A stretch of DNA of 64,000 nucleotides from Draconibacterium halophilum (GCF_010448835.1 NZ_CP048409.1:930001-994000), one strand, 5' to 3'; numbered from the stretch's first letter, positions 44,214 through 54,054 are shown. Numbers and translations: made by a program. The notes: generated from the sequence alone by a model not told the origin.

Positions 44214-45347
44214 CTATATCGTTCTCAGCCATTCTTTGAAAACGGGGTTTGAAATTATGTATTGAGTACCATGCTTGGTAACAATGTCTTTCTTTATTAA
44301 GCTGTGCAAGGCAGTATTTAACGAGGAGCTAACAGGGAGTTTGTATTTTTCTTTTGTTTCAGCTGAATATAATTCCTCATTAAGGGATAATCTTGAGAGC
44401 GTAAGTAACACCGTTCGCTGTATGTTCGATAGTTGATCGTATATATTTTGGAAGATGTCTGATTGTCCGTTTATAATTTTATTTAGCCATTTTTTATTGA
44501 ATTGTACATCTTTTTGGTTTTCACCTGTCAGAATTAGGTAAAAAACTTCAGATGCAAAAAACTGGGTATAATGAGGATGTCCTTCCGTGATTTCAAGGAT
44601 TTTGTCGACAACTGAAGGTTCGACTTTTAGACCCCGGCTTTTAAATCGTTCGTTAATAAAATTGGCTAACTCTTCTTGTTTAATAGGATTGAGCTGCATT
44701 TTCATGCCGAACTCATAAAATGGCGAATTCTGATCAGAAAATATTGATTTCATTAATGACTGTTTGCTGCCCAAAAATATGTAACTGATATTTTTATGAA
44801 ACTGAAAGGCTGAGCGCATCCAGTTGATTAGAAACGGATCAATACGTTTTATTTCTTGAAATTCATCAAAAGCAATACATATTTTTTGTCCGTTTTTTTT
44901 GCAGATTTTATGTGGAATATTAAGAATAGTTTCCACATCTGTTTGCTGATTTATTGCTTCTAATTGCAATGAGAACGACGGAGTACCCCTTTCGTCAAAA
45001 ACAACGGATGGTTTTAACCCTTTGAAATTTTGAATGAATTTCTCTGATAAATTTCTGATATTGTCTTTCCAGTCGAATAACTCATTGGCTAAAAGTTGGG
45101 CGTAACGTTTACAAAAATCATCGACGCTTTTTATATTGTAAAGATCGAGATAAAGACATTTTACCGATTTCGTTTCTTCGAAAACCCTGTTTATTAAAGA
45201 AGTTTTCCCGAAACGCCTTGGTGAGTATAACCACAATGACTGACTGCTTTGGATATAGCTTTTCAAACGAAAGATTTCTTCTTTTCGGTTACAAAACCCC
45301 TCTTTGTCTACAATACTGCCATATTTGAATGGATTGTCTTTTTTCAT
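44214..45347 (-). CDS. AAA/STAND-type ATPase of archaeal-ATPase family
   Basis: A ~377-residue P-loop ATPase. Walker A is SPRRFGKTSLI, Walker B ICIAFDEFQEI, and GHPHYTQFFASEV near residue 270 is typical of the family. The C-terminal winged-helix region is DNA-binding-like. These ATPases occur in many, often variable, genomic places; targets are unknown. It is visibly AT-richer than dapL and dapF, between which it sits, which suggests transfer. ATG 45347 is used; the open frame runs 48 bases further through a 15-base repeat. Confidence 0.75.
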   Translation of the reverse strand: MKKDNPFKYGSIVDKEGFCNRKEEIFRLKSYIQSSQSLWLYSPRRFGKTSLINRVFEETKSVKCLYLDLYNIKSVDDFCKRYAQLLANELFDWKDNIRNLSEKFIQNFKGLKPSVVFDERGTPSFSLQLEAINQQTDVETILNIPHKICKKNGQKICIAFDEFQEIKRIDPFLINWMRSAFQFHKNISYIFLGSKQSLMKSIFSDQNSPFYEFGMKMQLNPIKQEELANFINERFKSRGLKVEPSVVDKILEITEGHPHYTQFFASEVFYLILTGENQKDVQFNKKWLNKIINGQSDIFQNIYDQLSNIQRTVLLTLSRLSLNEELYSAETKEKYKLPVSSSLNTALHSLIKKDIVTKHGTQYIISNPVFKEWLRTI

Positions 45348-45360
45348 CTTTTTGTTATGT

Positions 45361-45405
45361 CGCAAAACTGCGTGTCGTAAAACTGCGTGTCGCAAAATTA
45401 CGAAA
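45361..45405. repeat. 15-base tandem repeat upstream of the ATPase gene
   Basis: Units 45361-45375 and 45376-45390 are CG(C/T)AAAACTGCGTGT; a third, partial unit follows at 45391. They lie just upstream of the ATPase start, in its frame if the longer start were used. Confidence 0.85.
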
Positions 45406-45495
45406 TATAATTATTGTCACAAAATAGTGCTCGGTACTATTCACCTAATATTGAAAAAGCAAAGCAAGATCATTCCTGAATTGGTTTTCGTTTGA

Positions 45496-45503
45496 TACAT
45501 TTG
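45496..45503 (+). promoter_or_regulatory. -7 box before dapF
   Basis: TACATTTG matches TAnnTTTG, 19 bases before the dapF ATG. Confidence 0.5.
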
Positions 45504-45522
45504 TCTAAACAATAATACAACT

Positions 45523-46386
45523 ATGCAAAACTTCTTTGTAAAATCACACGGTCTGGGGAACGATTATATCGTTTTAAATCAAGATGAGATAACATTTGAA
45601 TTAACAGAAAAAGCCATTATTCGAATTTGCGATGTTCACTTTGGAATTGGCTCCGATGGTATTCTTTTAAAGGTGCCCAGCGATAACGCCGATTTCGGTT
45701 TGCGCATTCTGAATCCCGATGGGTCGGAGGCGGAGAAAAGCGGAAATGGCTTACGCATTTTTGCCAAGTATTTGTACGACCATGAATTTACTTCAGCAAA
45801 AAGTTTCAGCATTGAAACTCCCGGTGGGCTCGTTCGTGCTGAAATTGCAGAAGAAAAAAACGGCAAGGCTTTTATGGTAAAAGTTGATATGGGCAAAGCA
45901 ATTTTCGAGTCAGAAAAAGTTCCTGTAAATCTTCAGAAACCTGAATGTATTGACGAATCATTGCCATTGCACGACAAAACTTTTCAGATTAATTGTGTTT
46001 CGGTTGGAAACCCGCATTGTGTGGTTTTGGTTGATGAACTTAACGAAGAAGAGATTAAAACTTACGGATCTGACATTGAGAATCATCCAATGTTTCCTAA
46101 TCGGATTAATGTGCAGTTTGCAAAAGTTATTTCGCCAAATGAGGTTGAGATTATGATTTGGGAACGCGGTGCAGGCTGGACACTGGCTTCAGGAAGTTCG
46201 TCGTGTGCGGTGGCTTGTACGGTAGTTAAAAGAGGATTAACAGAACGAAACCTTACCATAAAAATGCCGGGTGGAGATTTGTCCATTGAGATAGACGAAG
46301 ATTGGGAAATCCGCATGACCGGCGAAGTTCGCGAGATTGGAACGGGAACATTGAGTGCAGAAATTATTCAGGATTTGGAACTATAA
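45523..46386 (+). CDS. dapF: Diaminopimelate epimerase-like protein with both catalytic cysteines as serine
   Basis: A 287-residue protein of the DapF fold. Standard DapF turns LL- into meso-diaminopimelate with a Cys-Cys pair. Here the first site reads EKSGNGLRIF (Ser73 where the standard motif has CGNG) and the second reads LASGSSSCAVA (Ser223 where it has ACGTG). Other family segments are intact: SHGLGNDYI, NPDGSEAE, VGNPHCVV and WERGAGW. It pairs with dapL in the pathway. The change may define a Ser-type epimerase or a different activity. Confidence 0.8.
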   Translation: MQNFFVKSHGLGNDYIVLNQDEITFELTEKAIIRICDVHFGIGSDGILLKVPSDNADFGLRILNPDGSEAEKSGNGLRIFAKYLYDHEFTSAKSFSIETPGGLVRAEIAEEKNGKAFMVKVDMGKAIFESEKVPVNLQKPECIDESLPLHDKTFQINCVSVGNPHCVVLVDELNEEEIKTYGSDIENHPMFPNRINVQFAKVISPNEVEIMIWERGAGWTLASGSSSCAVACTVVKRGLTERNLTIKMPGGDLSIEIDEDWEIRMTGEVREIGTGTLSAEIIQDLEL

Positions 46387-46414
46387 AACATCCTTTTTTT
46401 ACCAAAACCAGTGA

Positions 46415-48598
46415 TTAAATTTCCAGGTTAGTAATTTCTTTTGTTATCTGGTAATCGTATTCCGGATATTCGTACATGGCCATCCGCGGTTCGGTGTGGC
46501 CAATGGTGTATCCGAAAACGCCGGCGTAATCTTCCGGGTTTTCACCCATTTCTTCCAGCTGTTTAAGGTATTCGTCGAGCGATTTTGACTCGATAACAAT
46601 TACCTTCCCCATTTTATGAATAATAGGACTGTGGGTGCGTGTAGGATCGTGTTCGAATTCCAGAATCCGCCTACCGTAGCGTGTAATGCCGATGGTTCTG
46701 AAAGTCATACTTTTCCCTACTCCTGGCAGGTTAAGAATACTTCGGTCGGTGGATAAAAACGGAAGTTCGGCTTCTTTGTGTAGCGATTTTATACTCTCCA
46801 CAATTTTTTGAGGATGCAGTAGGAGATGTTGAGCAAAATCCATGTCCTTTTTAGGAATTGTTCCAAATATTTTTTCTTCCATTCGTTCCTGCATCAGTCG
46901 CGAGTTAGGAGTAAAACTGGTTTTATTTTCTTTAAATCCTTTCACTGCGAAAGTATAGTAGGAAAGCACACCTAATTCATTTAGAACATTACGCAGTTTT
47001 GCACTGTGTCCGCGCCTTGAAGCTGCAGTAGTAAAGACCTCTTGGTTGGTAACTGCCCAGCCCGATTCAAGAAGCAGCTGAACAGCCCGTTTTGAATCGA
47101 ACGTAATTTCCATGGGCGACTGAAAGTGTGTTTGAACAACAAACTGTTTTATGCCTGCCTTTTGGGCTTTCTTTTTAAATTCCGAAAGAACTTTCCCGAG
47201 ATTGGGAGTTATTCGTTGGGGCAGATAAGCCGGTAAACGCGTTCCAATTCTTATTCGCACAATTTCGGCATATTTTTCCCCTTCAGCGCGTAAGCTGTTG
47301 TCTTCAATTTTTGCCAGAGCCATTTTGTAAATTGCATCAAGTATTTGTTTCAGGCTTCTGTTGCTACTCATTAAGGCATCGCCACCGGTAATAAGTATAT
47401 CGCGAAGCTGAGCGTCGTTTCTGAAATAACCGAGTAGTTCCGGAAGGCGTTCTTCCCAGGTTCTTTTGGGTTTCAGTTTGTCGAGATTAAAATTGTAGCG
47501 CCCGCTCTGAAAATCATACATCCGTTGACAGCTGGCGCACAAACCGCCACAGGCACGGCCAACCGTATCGGGAATAAAAATGGCTACTTCGGGGTAGCGT
47601 CGGTGGATGTTATATGAGGGTACAATCCAGCCTGCAGCATTTGGCTCGCCGGGTTTTACCTTGTCTTCTTTTTCCCAGGCTACAATTTTTCCGAACTCCT
47701 CAACCAGTTGTTTGCTGTAAATTACGTACGAACGAATGGCCATGTCGGCACCCACCACATAATCGGGGATATATGAATTTAACAGCGAAAGGTAATACGG
47801 ATTGACAAAAAATGGAATGCCTTTTCTTCTGGCCTTTTTCAGCACCTTCATTGTTTCTTCGGTAAGTGTGTAGTCGAGCATTTCGTTCAACAACTCCGGA
47901 GAACGGATAGCAAAGCGTAAATGGAAGTTGCTATCTAGCCACCACTCATTCATCAGCTTTTCTTTATTGGCAAAACTCAAACCTGATTCAAAGGAATACC
48001 TTCGGCTGGAAATATCACCACTATCGATTTTTTCGATCAAAATCCGGATGATCCTCTTTTTATTATCTTGTCGTAGTTCTTCCACCACAGGATCAAGTCC
48101 CGATGGATATTTCTTCATCCAGTTTTCTACCTGGCTTTTTGTGGGATGTGTTCGAATTTGTGTATCATTTAACTGGCGAAACAATTGCAACATGTCCTCG
48201 AAAAAAGCCGCTTCTGCACCACTGCTTCCTTTATGAGTAGCCAGCCAGAGCATTTTAAACGGATTGGTTTGCGCCAATTGTCCGCCAATATTCTGATCGG
48301 GAAATTCTTTGCCGGCATTGTCGATATAATCGAGAATACGTATAGCCGCCAAGTCCTGCCAGCTGAGTTTTTCTTCCGGTTCCGGATCGGTAGATTTATT
48401 CAGATAATAACTTTCGGCAGCCGGATTGCGTTTTAAAATGGGCATAACCCAGTTGCGTAAAGCCGCATGAACTTCAACTACGTTGTCGGCATTTCGTATT
48501 ATGTTTTCAAGAACCGGATTTTCGGCTAACAGTTTTTGAAGAATTTTTCGTGCGCGTATGGAGATTCCAACATTGTCCCAGAAAGCAATTGAATCCAT
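46415..48598 (-). CDS. Long KamA-family radical SAM protein
   Basis: A 727-residue protein of the lysine 2,3-aminomutase family. The radical SAM cluster cysteines are in CGGLCASC (about residue 350). A downstream LPGVGKSMTF resembles the PLP-lysine segment of KamA. Typical KamA is about 420 residues; here ~320 extra residues precede the barrel, and they are helical without recognised domains. The substrate is unknown; lysine mutase activity should not be assumed. The start is ATG 48598; the longer open frame to 48886 would overlap era. Confidence 0.75.
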   Translation of the reverse strand: MDSIAFWDNVGISIRARKILQKLLAENPVLENIIRNADNVVEVHAALRNWVMPILKRNPAAESYYLNKSTDPEPEEKLSWQDLAAIRILDYIDNAGKEFPDQNIGGQLAQTNPFKMLWLATHKGSSGAEAAFFEDMLQLFRQLNDTQIRTHPTKSQVENWMKKYPSGLDPVVEELRQDNKKRIIRILIEKIDSGDISSRRYSFESGLSFANKEKLMNEWWLDSNFHLRFAIRSPELLNEMLDYTLTEETMKVLKKARRKGIPFFVNPYYLSLLNSYIPDYVVGADMAIRSYVIYSKQLVEEFGKIVAWEKEDKVKPGEPNAAGWIVPSYNIHRRYPEVAIFIPDTVGRACGGLCASCQRMYDFQSGRYNFNLDKLKPKRTWEERLPELLGYFRNDAQLRDILITGGDALMSSNRSLKQILDAIYKMALAKIEDNSLRAEGEKYAEIVRIRIGTRLPAYLPQRITPNLGKVLSEFKKKAQKAGIKQFVVQTHFQSPMEITFDSKRAVQLLLESGWAVTNQEVFTTAASRRGHSAKLRNVLNELGVLSYYTFAVKGFKENKTSFTPNSRLMQERMEEKIFGTIPKKDMDFAQHLLLHPQKIVESIKSLHKEAELPFLSTDRSILNLPGVGKSMTFRTIGITRYGRRILEFEHDPTRTHSPIIHKMGKVIVIESKSLDEYLKQLEEMGENPEDYAGVFGYTIGHTEPRMAMYEYPEYDYQITKEITNLEI

Positions 48599-48754
48599 GG
48601 CGAATTTTTTAAATAAAGTTGTTGGATCATTTAAGGTACTAAAATTTGATTTTAAATCAAAGGAAAACAAGTAGTGTTTGCAGGTGCTTTGTGAAACTTT
48701 TGTATTGAAAATCAAAATATTATGCCGTTGTGAGCGCAATTTGTTGAAATCGAT

Positions 48755-48762
48755 TATCTTTG
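48755..48762 (+). promoter_or_regulatory. -7 box before era
   Basis: TATCTTTG matches TAnnTTTG, 63 bases before the era ATG. Confidence 0.5.
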
Positions 48763-48825
48763 TGCCGATTTTTAAAAATAACAGAGAAATCCCGAAAGGG
48801 AAGGAACACCTAATAGTTTGAAATA

Positions 48826-49710
48826 ATGGCACATAAAGCAGGATTTGTGAACATTGTTGGCAACCCGAATGTGGGTAAATCAACAATTATGAATGCACTG
48901 GTAGGCGAAAAACTGTCTATCATCACCCAAAAGATGCAAACCACGCGCCACCGCATCAAAGGCATTGTAAGTGGCGAAGATTTCCAGATTGTTTATTCCG
49001 ATACTCCCGGTATTCTGAAGCCCAGTTACAAGCTTCAGGAATCGATGATGAAGTTTGTTGACACAGCTTTAATCGATGCCGACGTGATTCTTTTTGTTAC
49101 CGATGTAAAAGAAAAGGTAGACAAAAATCCGGAATACATTGAGAAAGTACGAAAGTCGAATATGCCGGTTATCGTATTGCTGAATAAGATCGATCTCTCG
49201 AACCAGGAAGAAGTATTAAAACTGTACGATCATTGGTCGAACACATTTCCGGGAGCCGATGTTTTTGCGATTTCAGCCCTGGAAAAGTTCAATATCGAAC
49301 CTATTTTCGATCGCATTATGGAGCACCTTCCCGAAGGTCCGGCCTTTTTCTCAAAAGAACAATTGACCGACCGGAACGAGCGCTTTTTTGTGCAGGAAAT
49401 TATTCGTGAGAAGATTCTTCTGCACTACCAAAAGGAGATACCTTATTCGGTGGAGGTTGAAGTTGAAGAGTTTAAAGAGACAGATAAAATTATAAATATC
49501 CGTACAGTGATTCACGTGTCGCGCGATAGCCAGAAAGGAATTATCATTGGGCATCAGGGCAAGATGATAAAACGCGTTGGAACGGAAGCACGCCTTGATG
49601 CAGAAGAATTTTTTGACAAGAAAATTTTTCTGGAGTTGTATGTGAAAGTAGCCAAAGACTGGCGCGAGAAAGACGGTCAGTTAAAGAATTTTGGATACGA
49701 TAAGTTTTAA
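48826..49710 (+). CDS. era: GTPase Era
   Basis: A 294-residue Era GTPase for 30S maturation. It has GNPNVGKSTIMN (P-loop), DTPGI, NKID and the C-terminal KH domain (SQKGIIIGHQGKMIKRVG). The next GTPase, der, is 130 bases on. Confidence 0.97.
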   Translation: MAHKAGFVNIVGNPNVGKSTIMNALVGEKLSIITQKMQTTRHRIKGIVSGEDFQIVYSDTPGILKPSYKLQESMMKFVDTALIDADVILFVTDVKEKVDKNPEYIEKVRKSNMPVIVLLNKIDLSNQEEVLKLYDHWSNTFPGADVFAISALEKFNIEPIFDRIMEHLPEGPAFFSKEQLTDRNERFFVQEIIREKILLHYQKEIPYSVEVEVEEFKETDKIINIRTVIHVSRDSQKGIIIGHQGKMIKRVGTEARLDAEEFFDKKIFLELYVKVAKDWREKDGQLKNFGYDKF

Positions 49711-49830
49711 AGTCGGAAGACCGGAGTAGAAAGTAAGTAGCAGAAACAGGGAAAATATCCTTAGCCCCGACTTTTAAGTTGGGGGAGATGGAAGCCTCCG
49801 GAAAACAATGGGCTTTTAGCCCTTAAAAAA
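49709..49830. other. Repeat-rich gap between era and der
   Basis: It holds a copy of the purine-rich element (AGTCGGAAGACCGGAG), a hairpin at 49765-49784 (CCCCGAC / GTTGGGG) and a small one at 49810-49822 (GGGCT / AGCCC). Confidence 0.6.
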
Positions 49831-49839
49831 GATTGAAAA

Positions 49840-51150
49840 ATGAGCAGCAGAATAGTAGCTATAGTAGGACGCCCGAACGTTGGGAAATCAACTTTATTTA
49901 ATCGTTTGATTGAACAACGCAAAGCCATTGTTGACGAAACAGCAGGCGTTACCCGCGACCGTAATTACGGAAAAGGCGAGTGGATTGGAGTAGAATATTC
50001 AGTAATTGATACCGGTGGTTATGTTGTTAACTCTGAAGATGTTTTTGAATCAGAGATTAACAAACAAGTGCATTTGGCCATTGATGAGGCCGATGTGATT
50101 ATGTTTGTGGTTGACGTGGAAGCTGGAATTACCGACCTGGATGATGCCATCGCCAGTATTTTACGACGCAACAAAAAGGAGATTATCGTGGTTGTAAACA
50201 AGGTAGATAACCATAATCGTATTTTAGATGCACAGGAATTTTACGGCTTAGGATTGGGCGAGATTTATTGTATTTCGTCGATGACCGGAAGCGGAACCGG
50301 CGATATGCTGGATGCGTTGGTTGAAAAATTTCCGCACAAAGAGTCGTTGGAGGAAGAGCACGAGTTGCCACACCTGTCGGTTGTTGGCCGCCCTAATGTT
50401 GGTAAATCATCGTTTATAAATGCCTTAATTGGCGAAGCTCGTAACATCGTTACCGATGTTGCCGGAACAACGCGCGATTCAATACATACCCGATACAATA
50501 AGTTCGGCCACGATTTTATGATCGTTGACACAGCCGGACTTCGCAAAAAAGGAAAAGTACACGAAGATCTTGAGTTTTACTCGGTTTTACGCTCAGTGCG
50601 CACCATCGAAAATTCTGATGTTTGCATGTTGCTTCTTGATGCCACCCGTGGTGTGGAAGCGCAGGACATGAACATTCTGAACCTGATCTTAAAAAATAAA
50701 AAGGGTGTGGTTATTTTGGTAAATAAGTGGGATTTGGTAGATAAAGATACCATGACAACCAAAAAAATGACACAGGAAATTCAGGAGAGGCTGGCACCGT
50801 TTACCGATGTTCCTATTCTTTTTATTTCGGCATTAACAAAACAACGTGTTCACAAAGCGCTGGAGATTGCCATGGAGGTACATCGAAACCGTAAGCAACG
50901 TATTAAAACCTCAGAATTGAACGAGATTTTGCTGGAAGCAATTGAAAACTACGGGCCGCCATCGGTGAAAGGGAAATACATAAAAATTAAGTATTGTACA
51001 CAGTTACCATCGCCAACTCCGGCGTTTGCATTATTTGCCAACTTGCCACAATACATTAAAGAGCCGTATAAAAGGTACATCGAAAATCAGTTACGCGATA
51101 ATTTTAATCTTACCGGCGTACCTATTCAGATTTATTTCAGGCAGAAGTAG
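49840..51150 (+). CDS. der: Ribosome-associated GTPase Der (EngA)
   Basis: A 436-residue protein with two tandem GTPase domains: GRPNVGKST at about residue 9 and GRPNVGKSS at about 185, then a KH-like C-terminus (GPPSVKGKYIKIKYCTQ). It is needed for 50S assembly. Confidence 0.97.
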   Translation: MSSRIVAIVGRPNVGKSTLFNRLIEQRKAIVDETAGVTRDRNYGKGEWIGVEYSVIDTGGYVVNSEDVFESEINKQVHLAIDEADVIMFVVDVEAGITDLDDAIASILRRNKKEIIVVVNKVDNHNRILDAQEFYGLGLGEIYCISSMTGSGTGDMLDALVEKFPHKESLEEEHELPHLSVVGRPNVGKSSFINALIGEARNIVTDVAGTTRDSIHTRYNKFGHDFMIVDTAGLRKKGKVHEDLEFYSVLRSVRTIENSDVCMLLLDATRGVEAQDMNILNLILKNKKGVVILVNKWDLVDKDTMTTKKMTQEIQERLAPFTDVPILFISALTKQRVHKALEIAMEVHRNRKQRIKTSELNEILLEAIENYGPPSVKGKYIKIKYCTQLPSPTPAFALFANLPQYIKEPYKRYIENQLRDNFNLTGVPIQIYFRQK

Positions 51151-51186
51151 GAAAAGCTGGAAGATTGAAGTAGGAAGCTCGGAGTT
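51151..51186. repeat. Purine-rich element after der
   Basis: GAAG/GGAAG-rich stretch directly after the der stop, related to those near 1176 and 49711. Confidence 0.45.
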
Positions 51187-51187
51187 G

Positions 51188-51223
51188 AAAAATTCCATCT
51201 GTATGGTTGCAGGTGGAATTTTT
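51188..51223 (+). terminator. der terminator
   Basis: Fourteen-pair stem (51188-51201 / 51210-51223, one G-T) with an 8-base loop and T run. Confidence 0.78.
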
Positions 51224-51342
51224 TCGTTATAAAGAACCCGTATATGAGAGAAGTGTGTTGTCAAAAAATTCTTAAATTGGCTAAAAATCTTTGGGATTAA
51301 TGGGCTATAAAATGTTGTATTCCGAAGCATAAAATTAAAAGT

Positions 51343-52407
51343 ATGGCACGTTTTTTAAAAGATCGCTCAAAAGCAAAAGGGTTAGTGCCCGGTTCGCTGG
51401 TTTTAATCGGTAGACAAAAAATGGATCAGCCGGTGATTCAATTAATAACCTACGATAAAAATAATTTATTGGAGGAGTCAGTTGATTCGGTTTCTTCTAT
51501 TCAGCAGAAATTATCAGCCGATAAAGTGAACTGGATAAACATTTATGGGTTACACGATCTTGAGATGATCAAAAAGGTAGGTGAAGAATTTAAGTTGCCG
51601 TCACTTTTACTCGAAGACATTTTGAATACTGACCAGTCGCCCAAGTATGAAAATGGCGAGAATTACGATGCTTTTATCATGAAAATTCTTCATCAGGAAA
51701 AGGAAGCAAACCGAATTCAAGCCGAGCAGGTAACATTAATTTTGGGCGAAAACTATGTGTTAACTTTGCAGGAGCGTAAAGGCGATTTTTTTGAAGTGGT
51801 ACGCGAGCGCATTCGTAAAAATAAAGGGAGAATACGCATCAGCGGAAACGATTACCTCGCTTATACTTTAATGGATACTTTGGTTGATAATTATTCGATT
51901 CTGATAGAAACTATTGGGCGTCAGGTGGAAGATATTGAAGATCGTCTTTTTAAAACCATGGACTCAAAAATTGTAGAGGAGATCTATCGTTTTAAAACCG
52001 AACTCAATTACATTCGGAAAGCAGTACGCCCTGTGCGCGAGTTTATTACTACTTTGCTACGTACGGAAGACTCATTTTTTAAGGAAAAGAATTTTGCCTT
52101 TCTGAAAGACTTGAACGATCTTACCGTGCAGTGTGCCGAAGCAGTTGAAATGTATAATAGTATGACTTCAGATCAGCTGAATATTTATAACTCGAATATG
52201 AGTAACAAAATGAACGAAGTAATGAAAACCCTTACCATATTTGCTTCAATTTTTATTCCGCTCACTTTTGTGGCTGGAATTTACGGAATGAATTTTGACT
52301 ACATCCCCGAGCTCAAATTCAGGTATGGATACTTGCTTTTTTGGGTAGTTATACTTATCGTTGGAGGTGGATTGCTGATTTACTTTCGGCGTAAAAAGTG
52401 GTTGTAA
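51343..52407 (+). CDS. corA: Magnesium/cobalt transporter CorA
   Basis: A 354-residue CorA. The cytoplasmic funnel is helical, and the two C-terminal membrane helices are joined by the GMN motif (AGIYGMNFDYIPEL, about residue 316). It imports Mg2+ or Co2+. It lies 20 bases before the next gene. Confidence 0.95.
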   Translation: MARFLKDRSKAKGLVPGSLVLIGRQKMDQPVIQLITYDKNNLLEESVDSVSSIQQKLSADKVNWINIYGLHDLEMIKKVGEEFKLPSLLLEDILNTDQSPKYENGENYDAFIMKILHQEKEANRIQAEQVTLILGENYVLTLQERKGDFFEVVRERIRKNKGRIRISGNDYLAYTLMDTLVDNYSILIETIGRQVEDIEDRLFKTMDSKIVEEIYRFKTELNYIRKAVRPVREFITTLLRTEDSFFKEKNFAFLKDLNDLTVQCAEAVEMYNSMTSDQLNIYNSNMSNKMNEVMKTLTIFASIFIPLTFVAGIYGMNFDYIPELKFRYGYLLFWVVILIVGGGLLIYFRRKKWL

Positions 52408-52427
52408 CTTTTTTAATCAAAACATAT

Positions 52428-53951
52428 ATGCAGGATATTGAGAATATAGAACTGAAGTATTTAAAATTCGACGATTACCAGGAACTTAAAGCGGCCATGA
52501 TTGAGGTTTACCCAAGCATGCCCGATGCGTACTGGAAAGAACATCATATCAAATCACTTATCAAACGTTTCCCCGAAGGCCAGGTGGTGCTGAAAGTTAA
52601 CGGGCAGATTGCCGGTTGTGCGCTTGCCATAGTGGTTGATTACGATAAGTTTGAAGATAACCACAAGTACAAAGAAATAACCGGTAATTATTCTTTCGAT
52701 ACGCACTCGCCCAATGGCGATATGTTATATGGAATTGATGTTTTTATTAAACCCGAATTTCGTGGATTACGGTTGGGGCGCCGGCTATACGATTACCGAA
52801 AAGAACTGTGCGAAAGACTAAACTTAAAAGGAATTGCTTTTGGAGGACGCATTCCCAATTATCACCTGTACCAAAATGAGTTGTCTCCAAAAGAGTACAT
52901 ACAAAAAGTACGTACAAAAGAGATTCACGACCCCGTTCTGAATTTTCAGATATCAAACGACTTCCATCCGGCAAAAATTATAAAAGGTTATCTCGAAGGA
53001 GATAAAGACTCGAAAGAGTACGCCGTACTTTTAGAGTGGGATAATATCTATTACGAAAAGCCTCGTAAAAAGCCGGAAATCACTAAAACAGTGGTGCGTT
53101 TGGGATTAGTGCAATGGCAAATGCGGCCTTATAAAACGTTCGAAGATTTGATGTTTCAGGTTGAGTTTTTTGTTGATGCCGTTTCGGGCTACCGCTGCGA
53201 TTTTGCCTTGTTCCCTGAGTTTTTTAATGCGCCGTTAATGGCCGAGAACAACCATTTAACTGAACCCGAAGCCATTCGGGAACTGGCCAGACATACAGAT
53301 GATATTATTGCAAAATTCTCGGAACTGGCTATCAGTTACAACATCAATATAATTACAGGGAGTATGCCCGAATTGGTGGATGACAATTTATATAATGCCG
53401 GTTATTTGTGCCGCCGCGATGGAAGTACCGAGCGCTACGAAAAGCTCCATGTAACACCCGATGAGGTAAAGGTTTGGGGAATGCAGGGCGGCAGTTCCCT
53501 GAAAGCTTTGGATACCGATTGTGGAAAAATTGGTGTGCTGATTTGTTACGATTCTGAGTTCCCCGAATTGAGCCGTTTGCTGGCCGACGAAGGAGTGGAT
53601 ATCTTATTCGTACCATTTTTAACCGATACCCAAAATGGTTTCTCGCGGGTGCGAAATTGTTCGCAGGCGCGGGCCATTGAAAACGAATGTTATGTGGCTA
53701 TTGCCGGTAGCGTTGGTAACCTGCCAAAAGTGCATAATATGGATATCCAGTATGCGCAATCGATGGTTTTTACACCCTGCGATTTTGCTTTTCCTGTAAA
53801 CGGAATTAAGGCAGAAGCTACGCCAAACACCGAAATGATTTTGATTGCCGATGTTGATATTGGCTTGTTGCGCGAATTGAACCAGTTTGGAAGCGTTCGA
53901 AATTTGAAAGACCGTCGCCAGGATATTTTCCAGCTGAAAAAGAAGGTGTAA
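52428..53951 (+). CDS. GNAT acetyltransferase fused to a carbon-nitrogen hydrolase
   Basis: A 507-residue two-domain protein. The N-terminal GNAT (about 1-215) has the acetyl-CoA loop RGLRLGRRLYD. The nitrilase-superfamily domain (about 225-507) has the triad Glu (FPEFF, about 262), Lys (YEKLHVTPDE, about 337) and Cys (LICYDSEFPE, about 372). Such fusions are known in Bacteroidota and other bacteria; the joint substrate is unknown. ATG 52428 is chosen over an upstream start that would overlap corA. Confidence 0.88.
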   Translation: MQDIENIELKYLKFDDYQELKAAMIEVYPSMPDAYWKEHHIKSLIKRFPEGQVVLKVNGQIAGCALAIVVDYDKFEDNHKYKEITGNYSFDTHSPNGDMLYGIDVFIKPEFRGLRLGRRLYDYRKELCERLNLKGIAFGGRIPNYHLYQNELSPKEYIQKVRTKEIHDPVLNFQISNDFHPAKIIKGYLEGDKDSKEYAVLLEWDNIYYEKPRKKPEITKTVVRLGLVQWQMRPYKTFEDLMFQVEFFVDAVSGYRCDFALFPEFFNAPLMAENNHLTEPEAIRELARHTDDIIAKFSELAISYNINIITGSMPELVDDNLYNAGYLCRRDGSTERYEKLHVTPDEVKVWGMQGGSSLKALDTDCGKIGVLICYDSEFPELSRLLADEGVDILFVPFLTDTQNGFSRVRNCSQARAIENECYVAIAGSVGNLPKVHNMDIQYAQSMVFTPCDFAFPVNGIKAEATPNTEMILIADVDIGLLRELNQFGSVRNLKDRRQDIFQLKKKV

Positions 53952-54054
53952 TATCTTTTGGCAGAAAGAATTTCAGTATATACATTCATCAAAGTAGAAA
54001 ATTCAGGGACGAAGGAAGCACTCAGATTTTCTTATCCCGTTTAAATAAAAAACT

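Noticed and set aside
44214..45347. ATPase gene as a defence system
   Set aside because: No nuclease, methyltransferase or other defence partner lies next to it.
48599..48886. N-terminal extension of the KamA-like gene
   Set aside because: It would overlap era and lacks homology-like content; ATG 48598 fits.
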